64,000 bases of DNA from Lichenicola sp964236105 (GTDB taxonomy: Bacteria > Pseudomonadota > Alphaproteobacteria > Acetobacterales > Acetobacteraceae). Within the stretch, counting starts at the first letter, position 1; each line of letters starts with the position of its first letter. The notes under the pieces were generated by a model. It did no database searches and was not told where the DNA came from. It was given only the letters and a program-made list of their open reading frames with translations. The translations under genes were made by a program, and so were the position numbers. Below, piece by piece: positions 24,603-32,956 of this stretch. The stretch lies in NCBI GenBank assembly GCA_964236105.1, contig CAXSBC010000002.1, positions 434,001 through 498,000 on the forward strand, written 5' to 3'.

Positions 24603-25883
24603 GTGAGGCTCGGCATCGATTTCGGCACCACCAACAGCGTCGTGGTGCTGGCGGACGCGCAGGGCCGCACCCGCGCGCTCCGCCTCGGCTTGGCTGACGA
24701 TCCTCACGCCGACACCTGCCGCACGCTGCTCTGCCTGTGGCTGGAGGACCGGCGCGGCCGGCTGTCGCTGCAGGACGCGATCGGCCAGGCGGCGATCGAG
24801 GCCTATCTCGACGATCCCGCCGGGAGCCGGCTGATCATGTCGATGAAGAGCTATCTCGCGCAGGGCTCGTTCCGCGAAACGCGGCTGCTCGGCCAGGCGA
24901 TGACGCTGGAGATGCTGATCGCGCGGTTCCTGGCGGCCCTGATGCGATCGGCCGGGCTCGATCCCGCGGGCATGCCGGTGACGGTGGGCCGGCCGGTCCG
25001 CTTCGCCGGCGACGCGCCCAACGACGCGCTCGGCGAGGCGCGGCTGCGCGCGGGCTTCGTCGCCGCCGGCTTCGACCAGGTCACGCTGGCGCTTGAGCCG
25101 GAAGCGGCGGGGTGGCGCTTCATGCAGCGGCTCGACGCGCCGGCGACGGTGCTGGTCGGCGACTTCGGTGGCGGCACCAGCGACTTCTCGGTGCTGCGGT
25201 TCGAGCCCGGCGCGTCCGATCCGGTGGTGCCGCTCGGTCATGCCGGCGTGGGCATCGCCGGCGATCAGTTCGACAGCCGGATCATCGACCGGGTGGTCTC
25301 GCCGTTGCTGGGCCGGGACAGCACCTTCCGGATCATGGGCGGCGAGCCGCTGCCGGTGCCGGTCGAGTGGTACACCAGCCTGGCGCGGTGGCACCGGCTG
25401 TCGCTGATGCGGGCGCCGCAGACGATGCGGGCCATCGAGGACGTCGCGCGAACCGCGTCGGCGCCGCAGCGACTGCGTCACCTGCTCCGCCTGATCGAGG
25501 ACCAGCAGGGCCATGCGCTGTATCGCGCGGTGGGTGCGGCGAAGACGGCGCTGTCGTCGGCCGGGCGCACCACCCTGCGCTTCGCCCATGGCGACTTCCG
25601 GATCGAGCAGGACATCACCCGGGACGCGTTCGAGAGCTGGATCGCGCCGGATCTCGCCCGGCTTGAGGAGACGATCGAGCTGGCCCTGACGCGGTCGGCG
25701 ACGGGGGCCGCCGCGATCGACCGCGTGTTCCTGACCGGCGGCACGTCGCTGGTGCCGGCGGTGCGCCGCCTGTTCGCCGAGCGCTTCGGCGCCGGGCTGA
25801 TCGCCGATGGCGGCGAGTTCGTGTCCGTCGCCGAGGGCTTGGCGCTGATGGGCCGGCGCCGAGATCTGGCGCTCCCGCCATAG
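24603..25883 (+). CDS. Hsp70-family protein, YegD-like, without substrate-binding domain
   Basis: Actin/Hsp70-type ATPase module of 426 residues. Phosphate-1 motif GIDFGTTNSVVV at residues 4-15, phosphate-2 GDFGGGTSDFSVLRF near 188, and adenosine motif FLTGGTSLVPAVRRLF near 380. There is no DnaK-type substrate-binding domain or lid, and the EEVD-like tail is absent. This matches the YegD group of stand-alone Hsp70 nucleotide-binding proteins. GTG start at 24603, 30 nt after the NYN gene on the same strand, so the two may be co-transcribed. Ends 4 nt from a convergent catalase-family gene. Function unknown. Confidence 0.87.
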   Translation: MRLGIDFGTTNSVVVLADAQGRTRALRLGLADDPHADTCRTLLCLWLEDRRGRLSLQDAIGQAAIEAYLDDPAGSRLIMSMKSYLAQGSFRETRLLGQAMTLEMLIARFLAALMRSAGLDPAGMPVTVGRPVRFAGDAPNDALGEARLRAGFVAAGFDQVTLALEPEAAGWRFMQRLDAPATVLVGDFGGGTSDFSVLRFEPGASDPVVPLGHAGVGIAGDQFDSRIIDRVVSPLLGRDSTFRIMGGEPLPVPVEWYTSLARWHRLSLMRAPQTMRAIEDVARTASAPQRLRHLLRLIEDQQGHALYRAVGAAKTALSSAGRTTLRFAHGDFRIEQDITRDAFESWIAPDLARLEETIELALTRSATGAAAIDRVFLTGGTSLVPAVRRLFAERFGAGLIADGGEFVSVAEGLALMGRRRDLALPP

Positions 25884-25887
25884 GCGA

Positions 25888-26997
25888 TCAGTCGGGAACG
25901 GCCTCGAGCGTGACCGGCTCCGCCTCGACGACGCCGTTGTACTGGTGCCGGAAGGCGGACAGCGCGCGATACACCTGCAGCCGCGCGCGCATCAGCGAGC
26001 CCAGCGGCCGGTGCGCCGCCAGGGTGTGCGCCGGCCGGAAGCTCAGCACCTCCTCGACGAAACTCACCCGCGCCGGCGACAGCGCCTCCTGCCTCGGCAG
26101 GGTCAGGGTGGCGACGGTCACATACGGGCTGTCGGCCTCCGACCACGGCCGGGAGGCATCCTCGACCGGCATCGCCTGCAGGTCGGTGCAGAGCTGCACG
26201 CGGAACTCGAAGATCGCCGCATGCTGGCGGAAGTACTCGACCGTCGCGTTGCGGAACACATCCGGGTCGGCGGCCGGATCGAGCGTCTGCCCGGACAGCG
26301 CGACCTGCTCCGGTCCCACCGGGAACAGCGCCACCTTGGCGACATGCTCGCCGTAACGGATCGCCGCCTGGCTGTGATAGCTTTCCGCCACCGGATGCAG
26401 CGGCGCGTGGCCGAAGAAGTCGAGCCGCGGCACGTCGCTGCCCGTCACCGCCTTGACCGCCCTGTTCAGCAGGCCCGCCGTCGCCGAGACCGCCGCCTTG
26501 ACGCCTTCGGGACGATCGGTCCCCTTCTCGATCAGCTTCATGCTCTTGAGGAAGCCGGCGGCGTCGGGATCGGGAAACACCGGACCGGTCGCCAGCACGA
26601 AGTCCTGCGTGTCCTCGGCATGACCATCCAGCTTCTCGCCGGCAACGCCGAACAGCTTCAGCGACAGGCCGCGATGGGTCGATACCCGGTCCGCCAGATG
26701 CTCGCCGGGCCCCTGTGCCAGCCGCGCCAGCGCCGGATACAGGCCGGGCCGGGCGAACAATCCCTGCCGGAGCTCCGGGGCGAGCCCGTCATGCACGGTC
26801 AGCATGCCCTTCAGGACGCCGCTGGTCTTGGCATGCGAGGCCCGCACGGCGCGGCCTTCGCGGGTGGCGACCATCCGGCTCTCGTTGCACATGCTGTCGA
26901 TGATGCCGTCGATCGTCTCCCGCTCGCTGTCGGACACGGTCTCGACGCCGGCCTGGAACTGCACGTAGTTATGGCTCGAACCTTGAAGATCGCTCAT
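25888..26997 (-). CDS. Catalase-family haem protein
   Basis: A 369-residue protein of the catalase superfamily rather than a classical KatE-type catalase. It has a catalytic-histidine region RASHAKTSGVLKGML near residue 74, a central barrel, and a C-terminal FRHQYNGV with a candidate haem-ligand tyrosine. It lacks the long N-terminal arm of true catalases. No signal peptide is evident. ATG at 26995-26997. Divergent from the HAD gene (98 nt) and convergent with the Hsp70-like gene. Peroxidase or catalase activity is plausible but not demonstrated by the sequence. Confidence 0.82.
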   Translation of the reverse strand: MSDLQGSSHNYVQFQAGVETVSDSERETIDGIIDSMCNESRMVATREGRAVRASHAKTSGVLKGMLTVHDGLAPELRQGLFARPGLYPALARLAQGPGEHLADRVSTHRGLSLKLFGVAGEKLDGHAEDTQDFVLATGPVFPDPDAAGFLKSMKLIEKGTDRPEGVKAAVSATAGLLNRAVKAVTGSDVPRLDFFGHAPLHPVAESYHSQAAIRYGEHVAKVALFPVGPEQVALSGQTLDPAADPDVFRNATVEYFRQHAAIFEFRVQLCTDLQAMPVEDASRPWSEADSPYVTVATLTLPRQEALSPARVSFVEEVLSFRPAHTLAAHRPLGSLMRARLQVYRALSAFRHQYNGVVEAEPVTLEAVPD

Positions 26998-27095
26998 GCG
27001 CCGGGCTCCCCTGAGCCGGTGCAACTCCCTTGGGACGGCTTCGTTGCACCTCGCCCCCACCCTTGCCGGGCGCGCCCTGCGGCGATGGAGACCAC

Positions 27096-27755
27096 ATGCT
27101 CAAGGACGCGATCTTCGACATCGACGGGACGCTGATCGACAGCCTCGACCTCCGCGCCGACGCCTGGTCGCGGGCATTCGCGGAGCACGGCTACAGGATC
27201 GCCGCCGGCGAGATCCGCAGCCAGCTCGGCGGCGGCGACGCGCCGGTATCGGTGTTCCTCGACGACGCCGCAAGCACGCGTGACGGCGAGGCGGTCCGTG
27301 CTGCGCGCGACCGCATCTTCCATGCCGACTGCCTCGACAGGCTGCAGCCCCTGCCGCAGGTTCCGGCACTGCTCGCGGCACTGCATGAACGCCAGGTGCG
27401 GGTAGCACTCGCCTCCGCCTCGCCGGGTCCCGACCGGGAGCGCTATGGCGCCATGCTGGGGGGCGCGGCGCTGATCGATGCCGCCGCGTCGCCGGATATC
27501 GGACAGCCGGGTGCTGCGCCCGACCTGTTCCAGGCCGCGATGGACGCGCTGATGCCGCTGGACCGGGAACGGACGCTGGCCTTCGGCGCCACGCCCCGGG
27601 GGATCAGGACGGCCACGCGCCTCGGCCTGAGGATCGTGGGGCTGCGCTGCGGCGGCTTTCCCGACGCCGAGCTCGAGGAAGCCGGTGCGCTGCGGCTGTA
27701 TGACGATCCGGCCGAGCTGACAGCCCGGCTCGACGAGATCCTGCTGCTGGTGTGA
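27096..27755 (+). CDS. HAD-superfamily hydrolase-like protein with degenerate motifs
   Basis: A 219-residue protein with the phosphoglycolate-phosphatase-like fold. Motif I is intact: AIFDIDGTLIDS, nucleophile Asp8 and Asp10. Motif II is acceptable (VALASAS). Motif III, usually GKPxPD, reads IGQPGAAPDLF with no lysine. Motif IV, usually (G/E)D(S/T)xxG, reads FGATPRGIRTA with the magnesium-binding acid replaced by Ala. This predicts reduced or lost phosphatase activity. GGAG lies 6 nt before ATG 27096-27098. It is divergent from the catalase-family gene. It could act as a binding protein or be decaying. Confidence 0.82.
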   Translation: MLKDAIFDIDGTLIDSLDLRADAWSRAFAEHGYRIAAGEIRSQLGGGDAPVSVFLDDAASTRDGEAVRAARDRIFHADCLDRLQPLPQVPALLAALHERQVRVALASASPGPDRERYGAMLGGAALIDAAASPDIGQPGAAPDLFQAAMDALMPLDRERTLAFGATPRGIRTATRLGLRIVGLRCGGFPDAELEEAGALRLYDDPAELTARLDEILLLV

Positions 27756-27766
27756 GCGCCGGGGCG

Positions 27767-27800
27767 ATCGGGTCCGGACGACTGACCGGCCGGACCCGAT
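27767..27800. terminator. Bidirectional terminator-like hairpin between convergent genes
   Basis: ATCGGGTCCGG (27767-27777) and CCGGACCCGAT (27790-27800) are exact reverse complements around a 12-nt loop. They lie between the HAD gene end (27755) and the convergent helical-protein gene end (27811). No strong T-run, but position and an 11-bp stem favour a shared terminator. Confidence 0.6.
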
Positions 27801-27810
27801 GACCTCCGCG

Positions 27811-28155
27811 TCAGGCGGTCTTGGCTTCGGCGGGCGCCGCCTCGTCGGCGGCGGCGGTGAGCGCCTCTCCGAGCAGGCGAACCTTCTCGGCGTTCTTGCT
27901 GTCTGACTTGCCGGCCAGGGACACGGTCTCCTTGCCGAGCTTGGCGACCAGCTTGTGGATCGCCGAACCGTCGAGCTCCTTGGCGTGCAGGTGCTTCTTC
28001 AGGTTCTCGAGATCGCGCACGATGGTCTTGACGCCGGGCGAGTCCAGCTTCTCCAGCGTCGCTTCCCATCCCTCGATGTTCTTGGTGGCGGCGGCCACGG
28101 TGAAGTTCTTCACCCCGTCCTTGATGTGCTTGATGGTCGCGTCGAACTGCGGCAT
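27811..28155 (-). CDS. Small all-helical hypothetical protein
   Basis: A 114-residue, Lys/Ala-rich soluble protein predicted almost entirely helical, ending in an alanine/glutamate tail (AADEAAPAEAKTA). I do not recognise a family. The start MPQFDATIKHIKDGVK at ATG 28153-28155 is well supported by AGGAG placed 6 nt upstream, and codon use resembles the neighbours, so the gene is probably real. No signal peptide or membrane segment. It stands 106 nt upstream of smpB on the same strand. Confidence 0.7.
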   Translation of the reverse strand: MPQFDATIKHIKDGVKNFTVAAATKNIEGWEATLEKLDSPGVKTIVRDLENLKKHLHAKELDGSAIHKLVAKLGKETVSLAGKSDSKNAEKVRLLGEALTAAADEAAPAEAKTA

Positions 28156-28261
28156 CGCAGGCTCCTGAATCTCACGCTGCGAGATCGCAGCGTGCCCACC
28201 ACAAGGCGCACGTGGCAGCCGGGTTTCGACACACTGGCGGCATCTTGCAGCCGTGCCGGCC

Positions 28262-28747
28262 TCAGCCCTTGTCGCGCATCAGCCGCGCCTTGTCGCGCTG
28301 CCAGTCGCGTGCCGCGATGGCGTGCCGCTTGTCGGCATTCTTGCGCCCCTCGCCGACGCCCAGCGTCAGCTTGGCGACGCCGCGGTCGTTGAAGTGGATG
28401 TCGAGCGGCACCAGCGTGTAGCCGGCCCGCTTCACCTCGCCGAGCATCTTGTCGATCTGCTTGTGATGCAGCAGCAGCTTGCGCGGCGCCTTCGGCTCGA
28501 AGCGCGACAGCACGCCGCCCTGATATTCCGGGATGTAGCAGTTGAACATCCAGATCTCGCCGTCGCGCTCGGCGGCATAGGCCTCGGTCAGGGTGGCGCG
28601 CCCGAGACGCAGGCTCTTCACCTCCGGCCCCTTCAGCACGATGCCGGCCTCGACCGTCTCCTTGATCGTGTAGTCGAACCGGCCCTTGCGGTTCTGTGCC
28701 GCGATCCCGTGCGAGATCATCCCGCTCTTCTTGGTGTCCTTGGCCAT
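28262..28747 (-). CDS. smpB: SsrA-binding protein SmpB
   Basis: Partner of tmRNA in rescuing stalled ribosomes. The 161-residue protein has IAAQNRKGRFDYTIKET near the start, GIVLKGPEVKSLRLGRA, FNCYIPEY, and the basic C-terminal tail (RHAIAARDWQRDKARLMRDKG) that enters the decoding channel. ATG at 28745-28747, 10 nt after dapA; dapA-smpB is a common alphaproteobacterial pair. The tmRNA gene itself is not in the window. Confidence 0.97.
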   Translation of the reverse strand: MAKDTKKSGMISHGIAAQNRKGRFDYTIKETVEAGIVLKGPEVKSLRLGRATLTEAYAAERDGEIWMFNCYIPEYQGGVLSRFEPKAPRKLLLHHKQIDKMLGEVKRAGYTLVPLDIHFNDRGVAKLTLGVGEGRKNADKRHAIAARDWQRDKARLMRDKG

Positions 28748-28757
28748 CGATGTCGCG

Positions 28758-29636
28758 TCAGCCGAGCAGGCCGACCTCCTCCATGGCTGAGCGGACGAGC
28801 GCCCGCGAGGCGTCCTGCAGCGGGGCCAGCGGCAGCCGGCAGGTCTCCGCGGCCCGGCCCAGCAGGCTGAGCGCATATTTCACCGGGGTCGGGTTGCTCT
28901 CGACGAACAGCGCGTCGTGCAGCGGCAGCAGCCGGTCCTGCAGCGCCATGGCCCCGGCGAGGTCGCCCGCCTGCCACGCCGCCTGCATCTGCGCGCACAG
29001 CGCCGGCGCCACGTTGGCGGTGACGCTGATGCAGCCGGAGCCGCCGGTGGCGTTGAACGCCAGCGCCGTGCCATCCTCGCCCGACAGCTGACAGAAGCCG
29101 GGCCCGGCGGCGCGACGGATCTGCAGCGGCCGCAACAGGTTCGCGGTGGAATCCTTCACGCCGACGATGTTGGGATGCCGCGCCAGCCGCGCCATGGTGT
29201 CGATGCCCATGTCGACGACGCAGCGGCCGGGAATGTTGTAGATGACGATCGGCAGGTCGACGGCGTCCGCGATTGCCATGAAGTGGCGATACAGCCCGTC
29301 CTGCGTCGGCTTGTTGTAGTAGGGCGTCACCACGAGGGCGGCATCGGCGCCGGCCTCGCGCGCATGCCGGGTGGTCGAGATCGCTTCCGCGGTGCTGTTG
29401 GAGCCGGTGCCGGCCAGCACGCCCGCCCGGCCGCCGGCGCTCCGCACCGCGAGGTCGATCACGCGACGATGCTCCGCATGCGTCAGCGTCGGGCTTTCCC
29501 CGGTGGTGCCGGCCGGAACGATGGCGCTGGTGCCGGACTCGATCTGCCAGGCGATGTGGCGCTCGAAGGCCGGCTCGTCCAGCGCGCCGTCCGGCCGCAT
29601 CGGGGTGACGAGGGCGACGATCGACCCCTTGAACAT
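28758..29636 (-). CDS. dapA: 4-hydroxy-tetrahydrodipicolinate synthase
   Basis: Condenses pyruvate with aspartate semialdehyde in lysine/diaminopimelate synthesis. The 292-residue TIM-barrel protein contains PAGTTGESPTL, VTPYYNKPTQ with the catalytic tyrosine region, YNIPGRC, and the Schiff-base lysine in GVKDSTANL. ATG at 29634-29636. The upstream 211 nt separates it from the divergent transglycosylase gene. Confidence 0.97.
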   Translation of the reverse strand: MFKGSIVALVTPMRPDGALDEPAFERHIAWQIESGTSAIVPAGTTGESPTLTHAEHRRVIDLAVRSAGGRAGVLAGTGSNSTAEAISTTRHAREAGADAALVVTPYYNKPTQDGLYRHFMAIADAVDLPIVIYNIPGRCVVDMGIDTMARLARHPNIVGVKDSTANLLRPLQIRRAAGPGFCQLSGEDGTALAFNATGGSGCISVTANVAPALCAQMQAAWQAGDLAGAMALQDRLLPLHDALFVESNPTPVKYALSLLGRAAETCRLPLAPLQDASRALVRSAMEEVGLLG

Positions 29637-29756
29637 AGGCGTGCTCCAAAGCTCCGGTCGGACGATGCGCCATCGGAGCGGTCACGCGGGCCGGCGGCGG
29701 CAGGCGCCCCCGGCGGTCGTCGACCACGTCGAGCGGGGCGACGACGACCCGCAGGC

Positions 29757-29769
29757 GATTGGTCCAATC
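29757..29769. promoter_or_regulatory. 13-bp palindrome in the dapA/transglycosylase divergent promoter region
   Basis: GATTGG-T-CCAATC forms a perfect 6-bp inverted repeat around a single base, in an AT-richer patch of the 211-nt divergent region (29637-29847). It could be an operator for a dimeric regulator acting on dapA or the transglycosylase gene. No known consensus is recognised. Confidence 0.3.
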
Positions 29770-29847
29770 CTAGCCCAGCTTGCACCGCGCTGGAACAGGG
29801 CGCGCTCTTGCCCCGGCCGGCGGATCGCCGGATGCTGCCGCCGCCCG

Positions 29848-31938
29848 ATGACCTGCCGCCCCTGCAACCAGCCCGCGACCGCCGCCCGCCGTGCCGGACG
29901 CCCCTCATCGCGGGCGGCGCAAGGCCTCCTGCCCGCCATGGCGGTCATTGCCGGGCTGAACGGATGCGCGAGCGTGCCGGGTCCGGCCCGGGCGAAGGCA
30001 CAGGCGCCGGCGGCCGCCGTGATCGCCGTCGCCGCCGCGGACGCCGCCGATCCGGTGGCGGCCCGGCTTGCCGTGTATCTCCGGCTGCTGATGCCGGGGG
30101 GCGGCTCGGCCACCGAGATCGCCGGCTTCCTGCGGCAGAACCCGGACTGGCCCAACCGCCCGCTGCTGACGCAGCGGCTCGACCAGGCGCTGGCCGACGA
30201 GACCGACGGCAGCGTGCTCGGCACGCTGTGCGGGCAGGCGACCCTGGCCTCGCCCGGCGCGCTGCTGCGCTGCGCCGGCGGCCCGCTGCCGGCGACCGGA
30301 TCGTCGCCGGGGCTCGATCTGCCGACGCAGCCGTCGCCCGCGATCGTCGCCGCCGCGCGCGCGGCCTGGGCGGCCGGCATCACGCAGCCGGATCAGGAGG
30401 CAGCCTTCCTGCGCTCCTGGTCGACATTCCTGACGCCGGGCGACCAGTGGCGCCGCTTCGACCGGCTGGAGTGGAGCGGCAACCTCGCCGCCGCCCAGCG
30501 CACCGTGCCGATGCTGTCCGGGCCGGACCAGCCTTTGGCCATCGCGCGGCTGTCGCTGCGTCGCGGCGCGCCCGGGGCGGACGGCATCGCGGCCGCACTG
30601 CAGGGTCAGGCGGCGCGGGATCCGGCGCTGCTGCTCGATCTCGCGCGCTGGCTGCGCAGGGCGGACCGGCCCGACGAGGCGCTGGCGCTCTGGCGCAGCC
30701 GGGGCATCGCGACGGAGGCCCAGGTCGCGCCGCCGCAGCTCGCCGCGTTCTGGACCGAGCGCGACGCGCTGGCGCGGGACCTGCTGCGCGATCATCACGA
30801 CGCCGACGCCTTCATCCTGGCCGACGACACGACGCAGACCGATCCCGCCGCCCGAATCGACTCCGCCTTCCTGACCGGCTGGATCGCCCTGCGCCGGCTG
30901 CATGATCCGGCCGGCGCCGAGCAGCGCTTCGCCCGGCTGCTGGCGTTCGATGCCGCCATCACCCGCAGCCGCGGCGACTACTGGATCGGCCGGGCCCGGC
31001 TGGCGCAGGGCGACCAGGCGGCAGGCCAGGCGGCGCTGGCCGCGGCGGCGGCCTATCCGACCACCTTCTACGGCCAGCTCGCCGCGGCCCGCCTGCAGCC
31101 GCCGGCACCCGGCCCGGCGACGCTGCTCGATCCGCAGCCGGCCGCCAGCCTGCTCGCCCCCCGGCTCGAGTCGCTGCGCGATCCGCGCTGGAGCAGCGCC
31201 GACGCGATCCTCTTCGCCGGCCTGGAGCTCGCGCAGGCGGCCGAGCTGCTGGTGTCCTGGAACGACCAGAGGCACGCGCGGCCGTTCCTGCTGAAGCTCG
31301 ACCAGATGGCGACGCGCGATGTCGATCATGCGCTGGCGGCATCGCTCGCCGACCGGCTGGGGCTGCCGGACGTCGCGGTGGCGATCGCCCGCTCGGCCGG
31401 GCGTCGCGGCCTGGTGCTGCCGCAGGCGGGCTGGCCGCGCCCGTTCGAGATCCGGCCGGGCGAGGCGCTGCCGACCGGGCTGGCGCTGGCCATCATGCGC
31501 CAGGAAAGCAGCTTCGATCCGCAGATCGTCAGCCCGGCCGGCGCGCGCGGCCTCATGCAGCTCATGCCCGCCACCGCCCGCAACAGCGCGCACGCCCTGG
31601 GCCGACCGGAGCTGGCGCCCGGCGCCGGTGGCGGCATGCTGTTCGATCCGGACGTGAACCAGACGCTCGGCAGCGCCTATCTCCGGGGACTGCTCGCCCG
31701 GTTCGGGGGCGTCGTCCCCTACGCGGTCGCGGCCTACAATGCCGGGCCGCACCGCGTGGATCGCTGGCTCGCCGACAACGGCAACCCGGCCGCCCCGGAC
31801 TCCGCGACCGACGACGACGCCCAGGCGCGGATGGTGGACTGGATCGAGAGCATCCCGTTCGCCGAGACCCGCAACTACGTGCAGCGGGTGATGGAGAACC
31901 TGCGCATCTACCAGGCCAGCGCGGACCGGCGCGCGTGA
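29848..31938 (+). CDS. Soluble-type lytic murein transglycosylase (Slt family), probable lipoprotein
   Basis: Cleaves peptidoglycan glycan strands to 1,6-anhydromuropeptides. The N-terminus has arginines, a hydrophobic stretch (LLPAMAVIAGLNG) and Cys in AGLNGCASVPG, which may be a lipobox (Asn at -2 is unusual). A long superhelical alpha domain follows. The C-terminal SLT catalytic domain has MRQESSFDPQIVSPAGARG (catalytic Glu), LMQLMPATA and AAYNAGPHRVDRWL. The ATG at 29848-29850 gives 696 residues and lies outside dapA. A later ATG at 29938 (MAVIAG) would leave too little positively charged leader. The stop overlaps the pgpA start by 4 nt. Confidence 0.92.
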   Translation: MTCRPCNQPATAARRAGRPSSRAAQGLLPAMAVIAGLNGCASVPGPARAKAQAPAAAVIAVAAADAADPVAARLAVYLRLLMPGGGSATEIAGFLRQNPDWPNRPLLTQRLDQALADETDGSVLGTLCGQATLASPGALLRCAGGPLPATGSSPGLDLPTQPSPAIVAAARAAWAAGITQPDQEAAFLRSWSTFLTPGDQWRRFDRLEWSGNLAAAQRTVPMLSGPDQPLAIARLSLRRGAPGADGIAAALQGQAARDPALLLDLARWLRRADRPDEALALWRSRGIATEAQVAPPQLAAFWTERDALARDLLRDHHDADAFILADDTTQTDPAARIDSAFLTGWIALRRLHDPAGAEQRFARLLAFDAAITRSRGDYWIGRARLAQGDQAAGQAALAAAAAYPTTFYGQLAAARLQPPAPGPATLLDPQPAASLLAPRLESLRDPRWSSADAILFAGLELAQAAELLVSWNDQRHARPFLLKLDQMATRDVDHALAASLADRLGLPDVAVAIARSAGRRGLVLPQAGWPRPFEIRPGEALPTGLALAIMRQESSFDPQIVSPAGARGLMQLMPATARNSAHALGRPELAPGAGGGMLFDPDVNQTLGSAYLRGLLARFGGVVPYAVAAYNAGPHRVDRWLADNGNPAAPDSATDDDAQARMVDWIESIPFAETRNYVQRVMENLRIYQASADRRA

Positions 31939-32456
31939 CCGCATCCGATCCGCGCCGCCCCGGGTCCGACGCCGCGGGCCATCGCTGGGCGCGCGCCGTC
32001 GCCAGCGTCGGCGGCTGCGGCTTCGCCGCCAGGGCGCCGGGGACGGTCGGCTCGCTGGTCGCGCTGCCGTTCGGCTGGGCGCTGCTGCAGGCCATACCCC
32101 TGCTGCTGGTGGGCATCGCGATCGTGTCGATCGGCGGCATCCGCGCGATCCGCCTGGCGTCGGGCGGCGCCGATCACGGCTGGATCGTCATCGACGAGGT
32201 GGCCGGGCAGTGGATCACGCTGCTCGGGCTGGTCGGCCTGCCGGGCCTGGCGGCGCCGCGCGGTCTCGGGCTGCTGCTCGGCATCGGCGCGGCCTTCGCG
32301 CTGTTCCGGCTGCTCGACATCGGCAAGCCCGGTCCGATCGGATGGATCGATCGCCGGCACGACGCGATCGGCGTGATGGGCGACGACATGCTGGCAGGGG
32401 CGGCCGGGGCGATCCTGCTGCTCGGCGGCCGGCTCATTCTGGATTGGATGCGATGA
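31935..32456 (+). CDS. pgpA: Phosphatidylglycerophosphatase A
   Basis: Membrane phosphatase that dephosphorylates phosphatidylglycerophosphate to phosphatidylglycerol. The 173-residue protein has the family motifs GFAARAPGTVGSL, DHGWIVIDEVAGQWIT (acidic site), RLLDIGKPGPIGWIDRR and GVMGDDMLAG, between hydrophobic helices. GTG start at 31935-31937 overlaps the transglycosylase stop (GTGA); the stop overlaps the next gene (ATGA). Confidence 0.95.
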   Translation: MTASDPRRPGSDAAGHRWARAVASVGGCGFAARAPGTVGSLVALPFGWALLQAIPLLLVGIAIVSIGGIRAIRLASGGADHGWIVIDEVAGQWITLLGLVGLPGLAAPRGLGLLLGIGAAFALFRLLDIGKPGPIGWIDRRHDAIGVMGDDMLAGAAGAILLLGGRLILDWMR

Positions 32457-32944
32457 TCGACCAGGCGACGCTGGACGAGGCGCGGTTGCTGCTGGAGCAG
32501 CTTCGGGAGGCGGGACTCACGGTGGTCACCGCGGAAAGCTGCACCGGCGGTCTGGTGGCGGCGTCGCTCACGCATCATCCGGGCCACTCGCCGCAGATGC
32601 TCGGCGGCTTCGTCACCTACTCGAACCAGATGAAGCACCGGCTGCTCGGGGTCGAGATGGCGCTGTTCGACCGGGTGGGCGCGGTCAGCGCCGAGGTCGC
32701 GGCCGGCATGGCGCAGGGGGCGCTCGCACGCAGCGGCGCCGATCGCGCCGTCTCCGTCACCGGCATCGCCGGACCGGGCGGCGCCACGCCGGGCAAGCCT
32801 GTCGGGCTGGTCTGGTTCGGGGTGGCCTGCCCGGGACGACCGGTTATTACCGAGCGGGCGATGCTGCCCGGGGACCGCGCCTCGGTTCGCGCGGCCTCGG
32901 TGCGCAAGGCGATCGCCCTGCTGCGGCAGTCGCTGCGCCCCTGA
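32453..32944 (+). CDS. pncC: CinA C-terminal-domain protein (nicotinamide-nucleotide amidohydrolase, PncC type)
   Basis: Deamidates NMN to NaMN in the pyridine nucleotide cycle. The 163-residue stand-alone domain contains TVVTAESCTGGLVAASLTHHPG (catalytic serine region), FVTYSNQMKHRLLGV, and SVTGIAGPGGATPGKPVGLVWFG. It lacks the N-terminal molybdopterin-like CinA domain, normal for PncC. ATG at 32453-32455 overlaps the pgpA stop. Confidence 0.93.
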   Translation: MIDQATLDEARLLLEQLREAGLTVVTAESCTGGLVAASLTHHPGHSPQMLGGFVTYSNQMKHRLLGVEMALFDRVGAVSAEVAAGMAQGALARSGADRAVSVTGIAGPGGATPGKPVGLVWFGVACPGRPVITERAMLPGDRASVRAASVRKAIALLRQSLRP

Positions 32945-32956
32945 CGCGCTCCCGGC

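Noticed and set aside
25888..26997. Classical monofunctional catalase
   Set aside because: Too short and lacking the N-terminal arm and standard proximal signature; kept only as catalase-family protein.
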